A stretch of DNA of 41,101 nt, taken from the NCBI GenBank assembly GCA_944385575.1, contig CALWXT010000010.1, forward strand, positions 1 through 41,101, read 5' to 3'. Below, one piece after another: positions 22,701 to 29,626 of this stretch. Both the position numbers and the translations under genes were made by a program. The notes under the pieces were generated by a model that was not told where the DNA came from, ran no database searches, and saw only the letters and a list, made by a program, of their open reading frames with translations. Position 1 is the first letter of the stretch; each line of letters opens with the position of its first letter. The DNA comes from an uncultured Flavonifractor sp. GTDB lineage: Bacteria; Bacillota; Clostridia; Oscillospirales; Oscillospiraceae.

Positions 22701-23750
22701 ATGATGAAGAATAACTTGCAAAAAAGTGGACAAAGGTGGGGAACCCGGCAGGTAACGGCCACGGCGCTGATCCTGTTGCTGGTCCTGTTCCTGCTCCCGC
22801 TGCTTCTGTTCGGCACAGCGGGGCTGGACGCGCCGGAGGAGGCCGCCCCCACCGGGGAGCTGCCCATTGACCGGACGGTGGTAACGCCCCAGCCCTCCAT
22901 GGACAGCCAGACCCAGATCCGGGTGGCGCTGGACGACGGCAGCGTGCTCACCCTGGGGCTGGACCAGTACCTGTGGCGGGTGGTGGCGGCAGAAATGCCC
23001 GCCTCCTTTGAGCCGGAGGCGCTGAAGGCCCAGGCCGCAGCAGCCCGGACCTACACGCTGTCCAAGCTGGGCCGCACGGTGGAAAATCACCCGGACGCCG
23101 ACGTGTGCACCGACATCACCTGCTGTCAGGCCTACATAGATCCCGACCAGGCCACTGCCAACTGGGGCGATTCCGCAGCGGCGTATACAGCCAAAATCAC
23201 CGCCGCCGTGTCCGAGACCGACGGCATGGCTATTCTGTACGGCGGCCAGCCCATTCAGGCGGTATTTTTCTCCTCCGCCGCCGGCCGGACGGTGGACGCG
23301 GTGGAGGTGTGGGGCAATTCAGTCCCCTACCTCACCAGTGTGGACAGCCCGGAAGGGGAAGAAGTGCCCAACTACCACTCCACGGCCACCTTTTCTCTGG
23401 ACGATTTTAAAAGCAAGCTGCTGGGCCAATACCCCGACGCCGACCTGTCCGGAGATCCCGCCGGCTGGTTTCAGAATCTGACCCCCAACTCCGCCGGCGG
23501 GGTGGAGACCATCGACGTGGGCGGGGTCACCATTTCCGGCGGGGCGCTGCGCACCCTGTTCGACCTGCGCTCCACCAGCTTTACCGTCACTGCCTCCGCC
23601 GACGGGGTGACCTTTTCCGTCACCGGCTACGGCCACGGGGTGGGCATGAGCCAGTACGGAGCCAATGCCCTGGCCAAGGAGGGCAAAACCTATGACGAGA
23701 TCCTGAAATGGTACTACACCGGGGTGGAGGTGGCGCCCTATACGCCCTGA
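22701..23750 (+). CDS. spoIID: Stage II sporulation protein D
   Basis: A 349-residue membrane-anchored lytic transglycosylase. One N-terminal helix (about 19-39) is followed by a Pro-rich linker and the SpoIID domain. Key segments are YLWRVVAAEMPASFEPEALKAQ (split: YLWRVVAAEMP, about 92-102, with the catalytic Glu), AAARTYTL, ITCCQAY, FFSSAAGRT, and the family end GYGHGVGMSQYGANALA. In sporulation it degrades peptidoglycan during engulfment with SpoIIP and SpoIIM. The start is ATG 22701 or 22704, with a weak GGAAAG site. No sigma-A promoter is seen, consistent with sigma-E control. It shows that the organism is, or descends from, an endospore former. Confidence 0.93.
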   Translation: MMKNNLQKSGQRWGTRQVTATALILLLVLFLLPLLLFGTAGLDAPEEAAPTGELPIDRTVVTPQPSMDSQTQIRVALDDGSVLTLGLDQYLWRVVAAEMPASFEPEALKAQAAAARTYTLSKLGRTVENHPDADVCTDITCCQAYIDPDQATANWGDSAAAYTAKITAAVSETDGMAILYGGQPIQAVFFSSAAGRTVDAVEVWGNSVPYLTSVDSPEGEEVPNYHSTATFSLDDFKSKLLGQYPDADLSGDPAGWFQNLTPNSAGGVETIDVGGVTISGGALRTLFDLRSTSFTVTASADGVTFSVTGYGHGVGMSQYGANALAKEGKTYDEILKWYYTGVEVAPYTP

Positions 23751-23780
23751 ATATTTTTTAGCTTTCATAACAAATCGCCA

Positions 23781-23809
23781 TTGTAAAAGGGGCGGCTCTT
23801 TGCTATAAT
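23781..23809 (+). promoter_or_regulatory. Promoter of the flavoprotein gene
   Basis: A -35 TTGTAA and a perfect -10 TATAAT with a 17-nt spacer. Confidence 0.85.
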
Positions 23810-23869
23810 ATCAAATTGGATAGGCATGTGCTGTGCCATCCTAATACGACGTAAAGTGAGAGATCGCGC

Positions 23870-25264
23870 ATGAACACACGCTATGACGTTGCCATTCTGG
23901 GCTGCGGAGAGGCCGGTATTTTCGCCGGGTACGAGCTGATGCACCGCAATCCCGGACTGAAAGTGGTGGCCCTGGACCAGGGCGCCGACATCTACACCCG
24001 CAGCTGCCCTATCGTGGCGGGCAAGGTGAAAGAGTGCATCCACTGCAAGGTGTGCGGCACCATGTGCGGCTTCGGCGGCGCCGGCGCCTTCTCTGACGGC
24101 AAATACAACTTCACCACCGCTTTCGGCGGCTGGCTCACCGACTTCATGCCCCGGGACGAGGTCATGAGCCTGATCGACTATGTGGACTCTATCAACATGA
24201 AGCACGGGGCCACCGACAAGGTCTTCTCCACCGATACTCCCGCCGCCCGGGAGCTGGAGAAGAAGGCCCTGGAGCACGACCTGCACCTGCTCCAGGCCCG
24301 CTGCAAGCATCTGGGAACCGAGAACAACCTGAAAATCCTCCAGAGCATCTATGAGGAGTGCCGCAAGGGCGTGGAGTTCCACTTCCACACCGCGGTAACC
24401 AAAATCGAGAACCTGAATGGGGAGGGCTACCGGCTCATCACCGACAAGGGGGACGAGGTGGACTGCACCTGGCTCATCGCCGGCCCCGGCCGCTCCGGCG
24501 CCGAGTGGTTCTCCAACCAGTGCAAGGAGCTGGGCATCCAGCTCATCAACAACCAGGTGGATATCGGCGTGCGGGTGGAGCTGCCCGCCAAGGTGTTCCA
24601 GCACATCACCGACGTGGTGTACGAGTCCAAGCTGGTCTACCGCACCAAGCAGTACGGCGACCAGGTGCGCACCTTCTGCATGAACCCCTACGGCCACGTG
24701 GTGGCTGAGAGCGTGGAGGGCATCAACACCGTCAACGGCCATTCCTACTCCGACCCCGCCCTCCAGAGCGAGAACACCAACTTCGCCCTGCTGGTGTCCA
24801 ACCGGTTCACTCAGCCCTTCAACGAGCCCTACCGCTACGGCAAGCACATCGCCTCCCTGTCCAACATGCTGGCAGGCGGCGTGCTGGTGCAGCGCTTCGG
24901 CGATCTGGTCAGCGGCATCCGCACCAATGAGCACCGGATGAGCAAGTCCTTCGTCCGGCCCACCCTCACCGCCGCCGTGCCCGGCGACCTGTCTCTGGCC
25001 CTGCCCAAGCGGCAGCTGGACGACATCATCGAGATGATCTACCAGCTGGACAAGCTGGCTCCCGGCACCGCCAACTACGACACCCTGCTCTACGGCGCGG
25101 AGGTCAAATTCTACTCCGCCCGGCTGGCCCTGTCTGGCGAGCTGGAGACCTCTCTGCCCGGCTTCTTTGCCGTGGGCGACGGCGCGGGCATTACCCGCGG
25201 CCTGGCTCAGGCTGGCGCTTCCGGCGTCAAGGCCGCCCAGGTCATCCTGAGCCGGCTGAAATAA
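23870..25264 (+). CDS. FAD-dependent dehydrogenase (COG2509-like) with a Cys cluster
   Basis: A 464-residue flavoprotein. It has an N-terminal dinucleotide fold (ILGCGEAGIFAGYEL, about 9-23) and a C-terminal FAD end (GFFAVGDGAGITRGLAQA, about 430-447). In between is an FAD/substrate region as in the COG2509 family of uncharacterised dehydrogenases. Between them is a Cys cluster, Cys56-x2-Cys59-x2-Cys62-x3-Cys66 plus Cys46. This is the spacing of a 4Fe-4S ferredoxin motif, suggesting bound iron-sulphur or redox-active thiols. The ATG at 23870 has only a weak GTGAGAG site. An 82-bp copy of its 3' end lies 193 nt downstream; the final two codons differ between copies. Confidence 0.85.
   Translation: MNTRYDVAILGCGEAGIFAGYELMHRNPGLKVVALDQGADIYTRSCPIVAGKVKECIHCKVCGTMCGFGGAGAFSDGKYNFTTAFGGWLTDFMPRDEVMSLIDYVDSINMKHGATDKVFSTDTPAARELEKKALEHDLHLLQARCKHLGTENNLKILQSIYEECRKGVEFHFHTAVTKIENLNGEGYRLITDKGDEVDCTWLIAGPGRSGAEWFSNQCKELGIQLINNQVDIGVRVELPAKVFQHITDVVYESKLVYRTKQYGDQVRTFCMNPYGHVVAESVEGINTVNGHSYSDPALQSENTNFALLVSNRFTQPFNEPYRYGKHIASLSNMLAGGVLVQRFGDLVSGIRTNEHRMSKSFVRPTLTAAVPGDLSLALPKRQLDDIIEMIYQLDKLAPGTANYDTLLYGAEVKFYSARLALSGELETSLPGFFAVGDGAGITRGLAQAGASGVKAAQVILSRLK
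25177..25258 (+). repeat. 82-bp direct repeat, copy 1 (inside flavoprotein gene 3' end)
   Basis: It matches 25370-25451 at 80 of 82 positions. Both differences are synonymous in the reading frame (ATT/ATC, GCT/GCC). Confidence 0.95.
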
Positions 25265-25283
25265 GCCCGCCCGGAGCCCACAC

Positions 25284-25368
25284 AATGCGAAGCATTGCCG
25301 CCGGCGGAATTCATTTCCGCCGTGCGAACCAAATTATCAGGGTTCCCGCGGGGCCTTGCCCCGTGGGA
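25284..25368. repeat. Hairpin-rich insert between the duplicated gene ends
   Basis: Three short hairpins lie in a row: AATGC with GCATT (25284-25296), GGCGGAA with TTCCGCC (25303-25321), and an 11-bp stem at 25344-25354 with 25358-25368. It looks like a small palindromic repeat element with no coding potential. Confidence 0.6.
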
Positions 25369-25369
25369 T

Positions 25370-25451
25370 CGACGGCGCGGGCATCACCCGCGGCCTGGCC
25401 CAGGCTGGCGCTTCCGGCGTCAAGGCCGCCCAGGTCATCCTGAGCCGGCTG
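25370..25451 (+). pseudogene. Detached duplicate of the flavoprotein C-terminus, copy 2
   Basis: In frame it encodes the last 27 residues of the flavoprotein (DGAGITRGLAQAGASGVKAA...), then Gly and TGA instead of Lys and TAA. It has no start, so it is a fragment. It is followed directly by the terminator, so this may be the original gene end left behind by an insertion-duplication. Confidence 0.8.
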
Positions 25452-25471
25452 GGCTGAGCCCCCAAATAGAC

Positions 25472-25510
25472 AAAAAACTGCCGCGAGCCAATGGCTCGCG
25501 GCAGTTTTTT
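25472..25510. terminator. Bidirectional terminator
   Basis: A perfect 18-bp stem (25472-25489 with 25493-25510) begins with AAAAAA and ends with TTTTTT. It serves the flavoprotein gene and the convergent membrane-protein gene, whose stop codon overlaps the T-run. Confidence 0.95.
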
Positions 25511-26171
25511 AAGCATGTGCAGCTGTCCCGGCGTGACGCTGCCGCAGGTGGTTGATCCTGCGGCAGAAAAAGCGGGAAATAGTGCCTACCGTAAGCGCAC
25601 ACACCACAGTGCCCTCACGCAGGCCGTGAATGGTACCCAGGCAGAGGAAGGAAACCAGGGCCGCCGTCCCCACCATGGTCAGGTCGTAACTTGTCTTGGT
25701 CTTGCCGAACTCCCAGCCGAACACCTGGCTGCAGGTACGCACGAAGCCCTCGCAGGGGAGGATGAGCACATTGGGCACCACCTCCAGCGCCACACCCAGG
25801 CCCAGGAAAGTACAGCCCAGCAGCAGCACCACCCACCGACCGGCATAAGCAGCCGGAACCAGTGGCTTCAAAAGGGTCATCCACAGGTCGATGCAGCAGG
25901 AAAACACAAAGGTAAAGGGGATCTGAAGCAGCTGAAGGGGCTTGAACTTCCGCCGCAGCAGCAGGATCTGCCCGCCCAGCATGGCACAGTTTACAATAAA
26001 GGTAAAGCATCCCAGGGACACGCCCGGAAACACAAAGGTCAGCACATAGGCCAGGCTGGACACCGCCGACGTACCCATGCCGGCCAGGGTAATAAGCGCG
26101 ATACCCAGCGCCGAGCACACTACACCGGCAAAGAACATCAAGTACCGCCACAGCAGCTCACGATGGCCCAT
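25509..26171 (-). CDS. YczE/YyaS/YitT-family integral membrane protein
   Basis: A 220-residue protein with about five or six membrane helices (near 8-30, 40-62, 75-97, 110-130 and 160-190). The Gly-rich first helix ALGIALITLAGMGTSAVSS is typical of the COG2364 (YczE-like) family. The biochemical role of the family is unknown; YczE in Bacillus affects lipopeptide production. A basic C-terminus is cytosolic. The ATG at 26171 has the weak GGAGGCGG site upstream. No operon partner. Confidence 0.75.
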   Translation of the reverse strand: MGHRELLWRYLMFFAGVVCSALGIALITLAGMGTSAVSSLAYVLTFVFPGVSLGCFTFIVNCAMLGGQILLLRRKFKPLQLLQIPFTFVFSCCIDLWMTLLKPLVPAAYAGRWVVLLLGCTFLGLGVALEVVPNVLILPCEGFVRTCSQVFGWEFGKTKTSYDLTMVGTAALVSFLCLGTIHGLREGTVVCALTVGTISRFFCRRINHLRQRHAGTAAHA

Positions 26172-26392
26172 GCGACCGCCTCCAAAAAATTATTTTTTAG
26201 TACTAATAATAGTTTAGCATCAAAAACAGTGAGGTTCAAGGGGCACTTTGCCTAAATTTGATGTACATTTTTTGCCAAATTGACAGAGAAGCCCTGCCGG
26301 AAACCATAAATTCCTTTTGACAAATCTTATGCAGGGAAATATACACTCTCTTTACCGTGTAAGCTATAGGCAAAATCCAGTTCTACAAATGG

Positions 26393-26444
26393 TTTTCCAC
26401 ATTGTCCACATGGTTATCCACACTTTTGCACCGGCTGTGGATAT
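26393..26444. promoter_or_regulatory. Cluster of four DnaA-box-like 9-mers
   Basis: TTTTCCACA (26393-26401), TTGTCCACA (26402-26410), the perfect consensus TTATCCACA (26414-26422), and on the other strand ATATCCACA (26444-26436). Four sites in 52 bp is far above chance. The cluster is candidate oriC, or a DnaA-titrating or DnaA-regulated site. Confidence 0.75.
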
Positions 26445-26530
26445 GCAAAAATCGTTGACATAAAACTCGTCAAGCAGAAAAACAACGTCGCTTTCGCCAA
26501 AGTTTTTCCCTCCCCAAGTGGGACGAAATC

Positions 26531-26539
26531 TGGTATAAT
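26531..26539 (+). promoter_or_regulatory. Extended -10 promoter of mnmE
   Basis: TGGTATAAT is an extended -10 with a perfect TATAAT. The -35 is poor. Confidence 0.6.
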
Positions 26540-26573
26540 CTGAGCAACCAAATTCTCTCTCCGAGGTGATCCC

Positions 26574-27944
26574 ATGTCCGATACCATCGCTGCCATTGCC
26601 ACCGGCCCGGCGCCTGGGGCCATCGGCATTGTACGGCTTTCCGGCCAGTCTGCCATTGCCGCCGCTTCCGCCGTGTTTCGTCCCGCCGGAGGGCAGCCGC
26701 TGGCCGCCTGCCGGGACCGCAGTCTGGTGTACGGCACTCTGCTGGGCGCGGACGGCGCACCCATCGACCAGGCTCTGGCCACCATCTCCCACGGCCCCCA
26801 CAGCTACACGGGGGAGGACACGGCGGAATTGCAGTGTCATGGCTCCCCCATGGTGCTGACCCTGGCGCTGGAGGCTCTGTTTGCCCAGGGGGTGCGCCAG
26901 GCGGGGCCGGGGGAGTTCACCCGCCGGGCACTGCTCAATGGGCGGCTGGACCTGACCCAGGCGGAGGCGGTCGCCGACCTCATCGACGCGGAAACTCCGG
27001 CCGCGGTGCACCAGGCCGCCGGACAGCTGGCCGGTGCCCTGAGCCGCCGGGTCCAGGGGATCTATGACACTCTGGTGGATCTGCTGGCCCACTTCCACGC
27101 GGTACTGGACTATCCGGATGAGGACATCGACCCCTTCCGGGCGGACACCATCCACAAGGGGCTGGAGCAGGCCAGAGGGGAGCTGTCCGCCCTGCTGGCT
27201 ACCTACGACCGGGGCCGGTATCTGGCGGGAGGCATTCCCTGTGCCCTCATCGGCCGGCCCAATGCAGGCAAGTCCTCCCTGCTCAACGCCCTGGCAGGGT
27301 ATGAGCGGGCCATTGTCACCTCAGTGCCCGGCACCACCCGGGACACGGTGGAGGCCCGCTGCCGGCTGGGAAACGTGACCCTGCGGGTCATCGACACCGC
27401 CGGCATCCGGGAGGCGACGGACGAGGTGGAGCGCATCGGGGTGGAGCGCAGCCGGGCCGCCCTGGAGGAAGCCGCCCTGGTGCTGCTGCTGTGCGATGGC
27501 TCGGTGCCCTTTACGGAGGAGGACGCTGATCTGCTGGCCCAGGCCATGGCTCACGCCCCCACCATCCTGGTGTGGACCAAGGGGGACCTGCCCGCCGCGC
27601 CCATCCCCGTTCTGGCGCTGGACCCCATGCCTCCGGTGGTGGAGGTGAGCGTGAAAACCGGCCAGGGGCTGGATGAGTTGGTGAAGGCGGTGGAGGCATA
27701 TTTCCCCGCCGGGAGCCGGGGGATGGCGGGGGAGCTGCTTACCAACGCCCGGCAGGCCCAGGCCGCCCGCCGCGCCCTGGACAGCGTGGCCCGGGCAGAG
27801 GACAGCCTGGCGGCGGGAATCACCCCCGACGCCCTGCTCACCGACGTGGAGGAGGCCCTATCCGCCCTGGGAGAGCTCACCGGCGCCAACCTGCGGGAGG
27901 ACGTCACCGCCCGGATCTTTGAGCGGTTCTGCGTGGGAAAATAA
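26574..27944 (+). CDS. mnmE: tRNA modification GTPase MnmE
   Basis: A 456-residue potassium-activated GTPase that, with MnmG, installs 5-carboxymethylaminomethyl-type groups on U34 of tRNAs. The N-terminal folate-binding domain starts with DTIAAIATGPAPGAIGIVRLSG (split: DTIAAIATG, about 3-11). The GTPase domain sits within the helical domain: G1 GRPNAGKSS (about 223), G2 GTTRD, G3 DTAG (about 271), G4 TKGD. It ends with the catalytic Cys motif FCVGK. The ATG at 26574 follows CCGAGGTG. mnmG is not adjacent. In many Firmicutes mnmE lies close to oriC, which matches the DnaA boxes upstream. Confidence 0.97.
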   Translation: MSDTIAAIATGPAPGAIGIVRLSGQSAIAAASAVFRPAGGQPLAACRDRSLVYGTLLGADGAPIDQALATISHGPHSYTGEDTAELQCHGSPMVLTLALEALFAQGVRQAGPGEFTRRALLNGRLDLTQAEAVADLIDAETPAAVHQAAGQLAGALSRRVQGIYDTLVDLLAHFHAVLDYPDEDIDPFRADTIHKGLEQARGELSALLATYDRGRYLAGGIPCALIGRPNAGKSSLLNALAGYERAIVTSVPGTTRDTVEARCRLGNVTLRVIDTAGIREATDEVERIGVERSRAALEEAALVLLLCDGSVPFTEEDADLLAQAMAHAPTILVWTKGDLPAAPIPVLALDPMPPVVEVSVKTGQGLDELVKAVEAYFPAGSRGMAGELLTNARQAQAARRALDSVARAEDSLAAGITPDALLTDVEEALSALGELTGANLREDVTARIFERFCVGK

Positions 27945-27950
27945 AAAGGA

Positions 27951-27982
27951 AACGCCCGCCGCAAATGCGGCGGGCGTTTTGT
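27951..27982. terminator. Terminator between mnmE and the csoR-like gene
   Basis: AACGCCCGCCGC pairs with GCGGCGGGCGTT (27951-27962 with 27967-27978), followed by TTGTT, between convergent genes. Confidence 0.85.
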
Positions 27983-28258
27983 TCAGCTCATACGGGAAAA
28001 GTGCTCAATGGCCTTGGCAAACTCGGAAATGGTCTTGTCCGCGTCTCCATGCTCGATGCCGTCCCGGACGCAGTGGTTGAGATGCCCCTCCAGCACCACC
28101 TGGCCCACCTTGTGGAGGGCGCTTTTGGCGGCGTTGATCTGCATGAGCATCTCCTCACAGGGGATGTCCTCGTCCACCATCCGGTCAATGGCATTGAGCT
28201 GCCCAATGATCTTTCTCAACCGGCGGTGGAGGTTGTCGGCGTCCATACACTGTCTCAT
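27983..28258 (-). CDS. CsoR/RcnR/FrmR-family metal-sensing repressor
   Basis: A 91-residue all-helical DUF156 repressor. It has the CsoR-type ligand set: Cys34 (DIPCEEML), His about 59 and Cys about 63 (GHLNHC). This fits Cu(I)-sensing CsoR better than the sulphide sensor CstR, which lacks the His. An additional Cys4 is present. A copper ATPase or chaperone gene would be the usual target but none is adjacent. The ATG at 28258 has GAGCGGG upstream. Confidence 0.85.
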   Translation of the reverse strand: MRQCMDADNLHRRLRKIIGQLNAIDRMVDEDIPCEEMLMQINAAKSALHKVGQVVLEGHLNHCVRDGIEHGDADKTISEFAKAIEHFSRMS

Positions 28259-28284
28259 TCGTTCACCCGCTCTCTGTCAAAAGG

Positions 28285-28318
28285 CTGCAAAAAGCCGGCG
28301 CGCCGGGGGCGCGCCGGC
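28285..28318 (-). terminator. Terminator of the zinc-ribbon protein gene
   Basis: The 11-bp stem GCCGGCGCGCC pairs with GGCGCGCCGGC (28294-28304 with 28308-28318), followed on the minus strand by TTTTTGCAGCCTTTTG. Confidence 0.8.
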
Positions 28319-28334
28319 CGGGAGGCGCAAAGGC

Positions 28335-28730
28335 TCAGCTCCGTTCCTCAAAACTGGCGCCGCAGTTGCGGCAGCTCACTGTGATCTTGCCCTTACCCCG
28401 GGGCACCCGCAGGTACTGCCCGCAGTTGGGGCACTTGAAATAGCGGTGCTCCTTGTCCCTGTGGATGGTGCGGCGCATCTTCACCCAGCGGATGGCAGGG
28501 CCCGCCATCGCCAGGAACCGGGCGTTCTCCGCCCGGCGGCGGTCAAACCGGCGGGAGAACATGCGGTAGATATCCCACACCAGCACCGCCAGAGCGATCC
28601 AGGACAGGAACGCCATGTAGGGCAGGCCGGACAGCAGAATCAGGATCACATAGAGAATGAGGAGGAAAAAGGAGAGCTGGTCGCTGCCATACCGCCCGTA
28701 CATCAGTTTTCTGAAAAAGTTCATCAGCAT
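28335..28730 (-). CDS. Small zinc-ribbon membrane protein of unknown function
   Basis: A 131-residue protein. Two closely spaced helices (about 19-35 and 38-55) are followed by a basic region (MFSRRFDRRRAE). A C-terminal zinc ribbon has CPNCG (about 100-104) and CRNCG (about 119-123), with LRVPRGKGKITVSC between them. Similar proteins are common and uncharacterised in Clostridia. The start is ATG 28730 behind GGAGACGA; an ATG two codons later is also possible. Confidence 0.75.
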   Translation of the reverse strand: MLMNFFRKLMYGRYGSDQLSFFLLILYVILILLSGLPYMAFLSWIALAVLVWDIYRMFSRRFDRRRAENARFLAMAGPAIRWVKMRRTIHRDKEHRYFKCPNCGQYLRVPRGKGKITVSCRNCGASFEERS

Positions 28731-28853
28731 GAGCTATGGTCGTCTCCTTCAATCGGAAAGCTTACATTTTTCTGAATATTATGATACCGCCTGCGGCTTT
28801 TTTCGTCAAGGAAGCAAACGTAAACAATATGTGAATTCAGCTCAGAAACCCTC

Positions 28854-28882
28854 TTGCGCCATGGGGAAAAAGCCGGTATACT
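28854..28882 (+). promoter_or_regulatory. Promoter of the dCMP deaminase gene
   Basis: A -35 TTGCGC and a -10 TATACT with a 17-nt spacer. Confidence 0.7.
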
Positions 28883-28909
28883 GGGTAAAAAACCATCGGA
28901 GGACAGGAT

Positions 28910-29392
28910 ATGGGACGCATCGACAAGGAAAATTACTATCTGGACATTGCCCAGACCGTGGCGGAGCGGGCCACCTGCCTGCGGCGGCACTATGGGGCCA
29001 TCATCGTGAAGAGCGACGAGATCATCGCCACCGGCTACAACGGCGCCCCCCGGGGCCGGAAGAACTGCGTGGATCTGAACTACTGCACCCGGGAGGCGCT
29101 GAACATTCCCTCCGGCGAACGGTATGAGCTGTGCCGCTCCGTCCACGCCGAGGCCAACGCCATCATCTCCGCCGCCCGGAGCGAGACCCTGGGCGCCACG
29201 CTGTACATGGCGTGTGTGGACCCCGACAGCGGGGCCCTTATCCCCGGCTCCACCTCCTGCTCCATGTGCCGCCGGCTCATCATCAACGCCGGCATCCAGC
29301 GGGTGGTCATCCGCAACACAGAGACAGACTACTCCGTGGTCCATGTAGAGGACTGGATTCGGGAGGACGATTCCCTGCCCGCCCAGCCTTGA
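28910..29392 (+). CDS. Deoxycytidylate (dCMP) deaminase family protein
   Basis: A 160-residue zinc enzyme that converts dCMP to dUMP for thymidylate synthesis, related to ComEB. The zinc and catalytic motifs are HAEANAI (about 80-86) and SCSMCRR (about 121-127), with the substrate loop TGYNGAPRG (about 41-49). An insertion with extra Cys (CVDLNYCTRE) is typical of the family. The ATG at 28910 follows GGAGGACAGG. Monocistronic. Confidence 0.92.
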   Translation: MGRIDKENYYLDIAQTVAERATCLRRHYGAIIVKSDEIIATGYNGAPRGRKNCVDLNYCTREALNIPSGERYELCRSVHAEANAIISAARSETLGATLYMACVDPDSGALIPGSTSCSMCRRLIINAGIQRVVIRNTETDYSVVHVEDWIREDDSLPAQP

Positions 29393-29408
29393 TTTTACTG
29401 CATATTTG

Positions 29409-29438
29409 CCCCCGGGCCGGTTCCGGCCCGGGGGTTTT
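29409..29438 (+). terminator. Terminator of the dCMP deaminase gene
   Basis: CCCCCGGGCCGG pairs with CCGGCCCGGGGG (29409-29420 with 29423-29434), followed by TTTT. Confidence 0.85.
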
Positions 29439-29457
29439 CCTGCGTATACGAATTTCC

Positions 29458-29487
29458 TTGACAGAAGGATGCTTTAGGTCTTAAAAT
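29458..29487 (+). promoter_or_regulatory. Promoter of rny
   Basis: A perfect -35 TTGACA and a -10 TAAAAT with an 18-nt spacer. It gives a leader of about 135 nt. Confidence 0.75.
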
Positions 29488-29506
29488 AGTCTAGGTGTAG
29501 TATTTT

Positions 29507-29536
29507 GAAGAACGAGGGGTACGTTCTTCGGTTTTT
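29507..29536 (+). promoter_or_regulatory. Terminator-like hairpin in the rny leader
   Basis: GAAGAACG (29507-29514) pairs with CGTTCTTC (29522-29529), followed by GGTTTTT. It begins about 14 nt after the predicted transcription start. It may act as a weak attenuator or a 5'-protective stem. Confidence 0.5.
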
Positions 29537-29626
29537 GTGCGGTTTGGACAAGCATGCCCAGCCGCATCCGTTTAATATGCCAATTACGAACTTTGAAAAT
29601 CCAAGAAAGGGAGGTGTGTTTCAACC

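Larger units (their letters stand above)
26172..26573. other. AT-rich intergenic region with a DnaA-box cluster
   Basis: This 402-nt gap holds an AT-rich half (about 26185-26300), including triplets TAG TAC TAA TAA TAG near 26193-26207. Four DnaA-box-like 9-mers follow, then the mnmE promoter. No gene is seen. Confidence 0.7.

Noticed and set aside
25284-25368. The hairpins as a CRISPR array or IS end
   Set aside because: There are no regularly spaced repeats, no transposase and no target-site duplication that fits an insertion sequence. It is recorded only as a palindromic insert.
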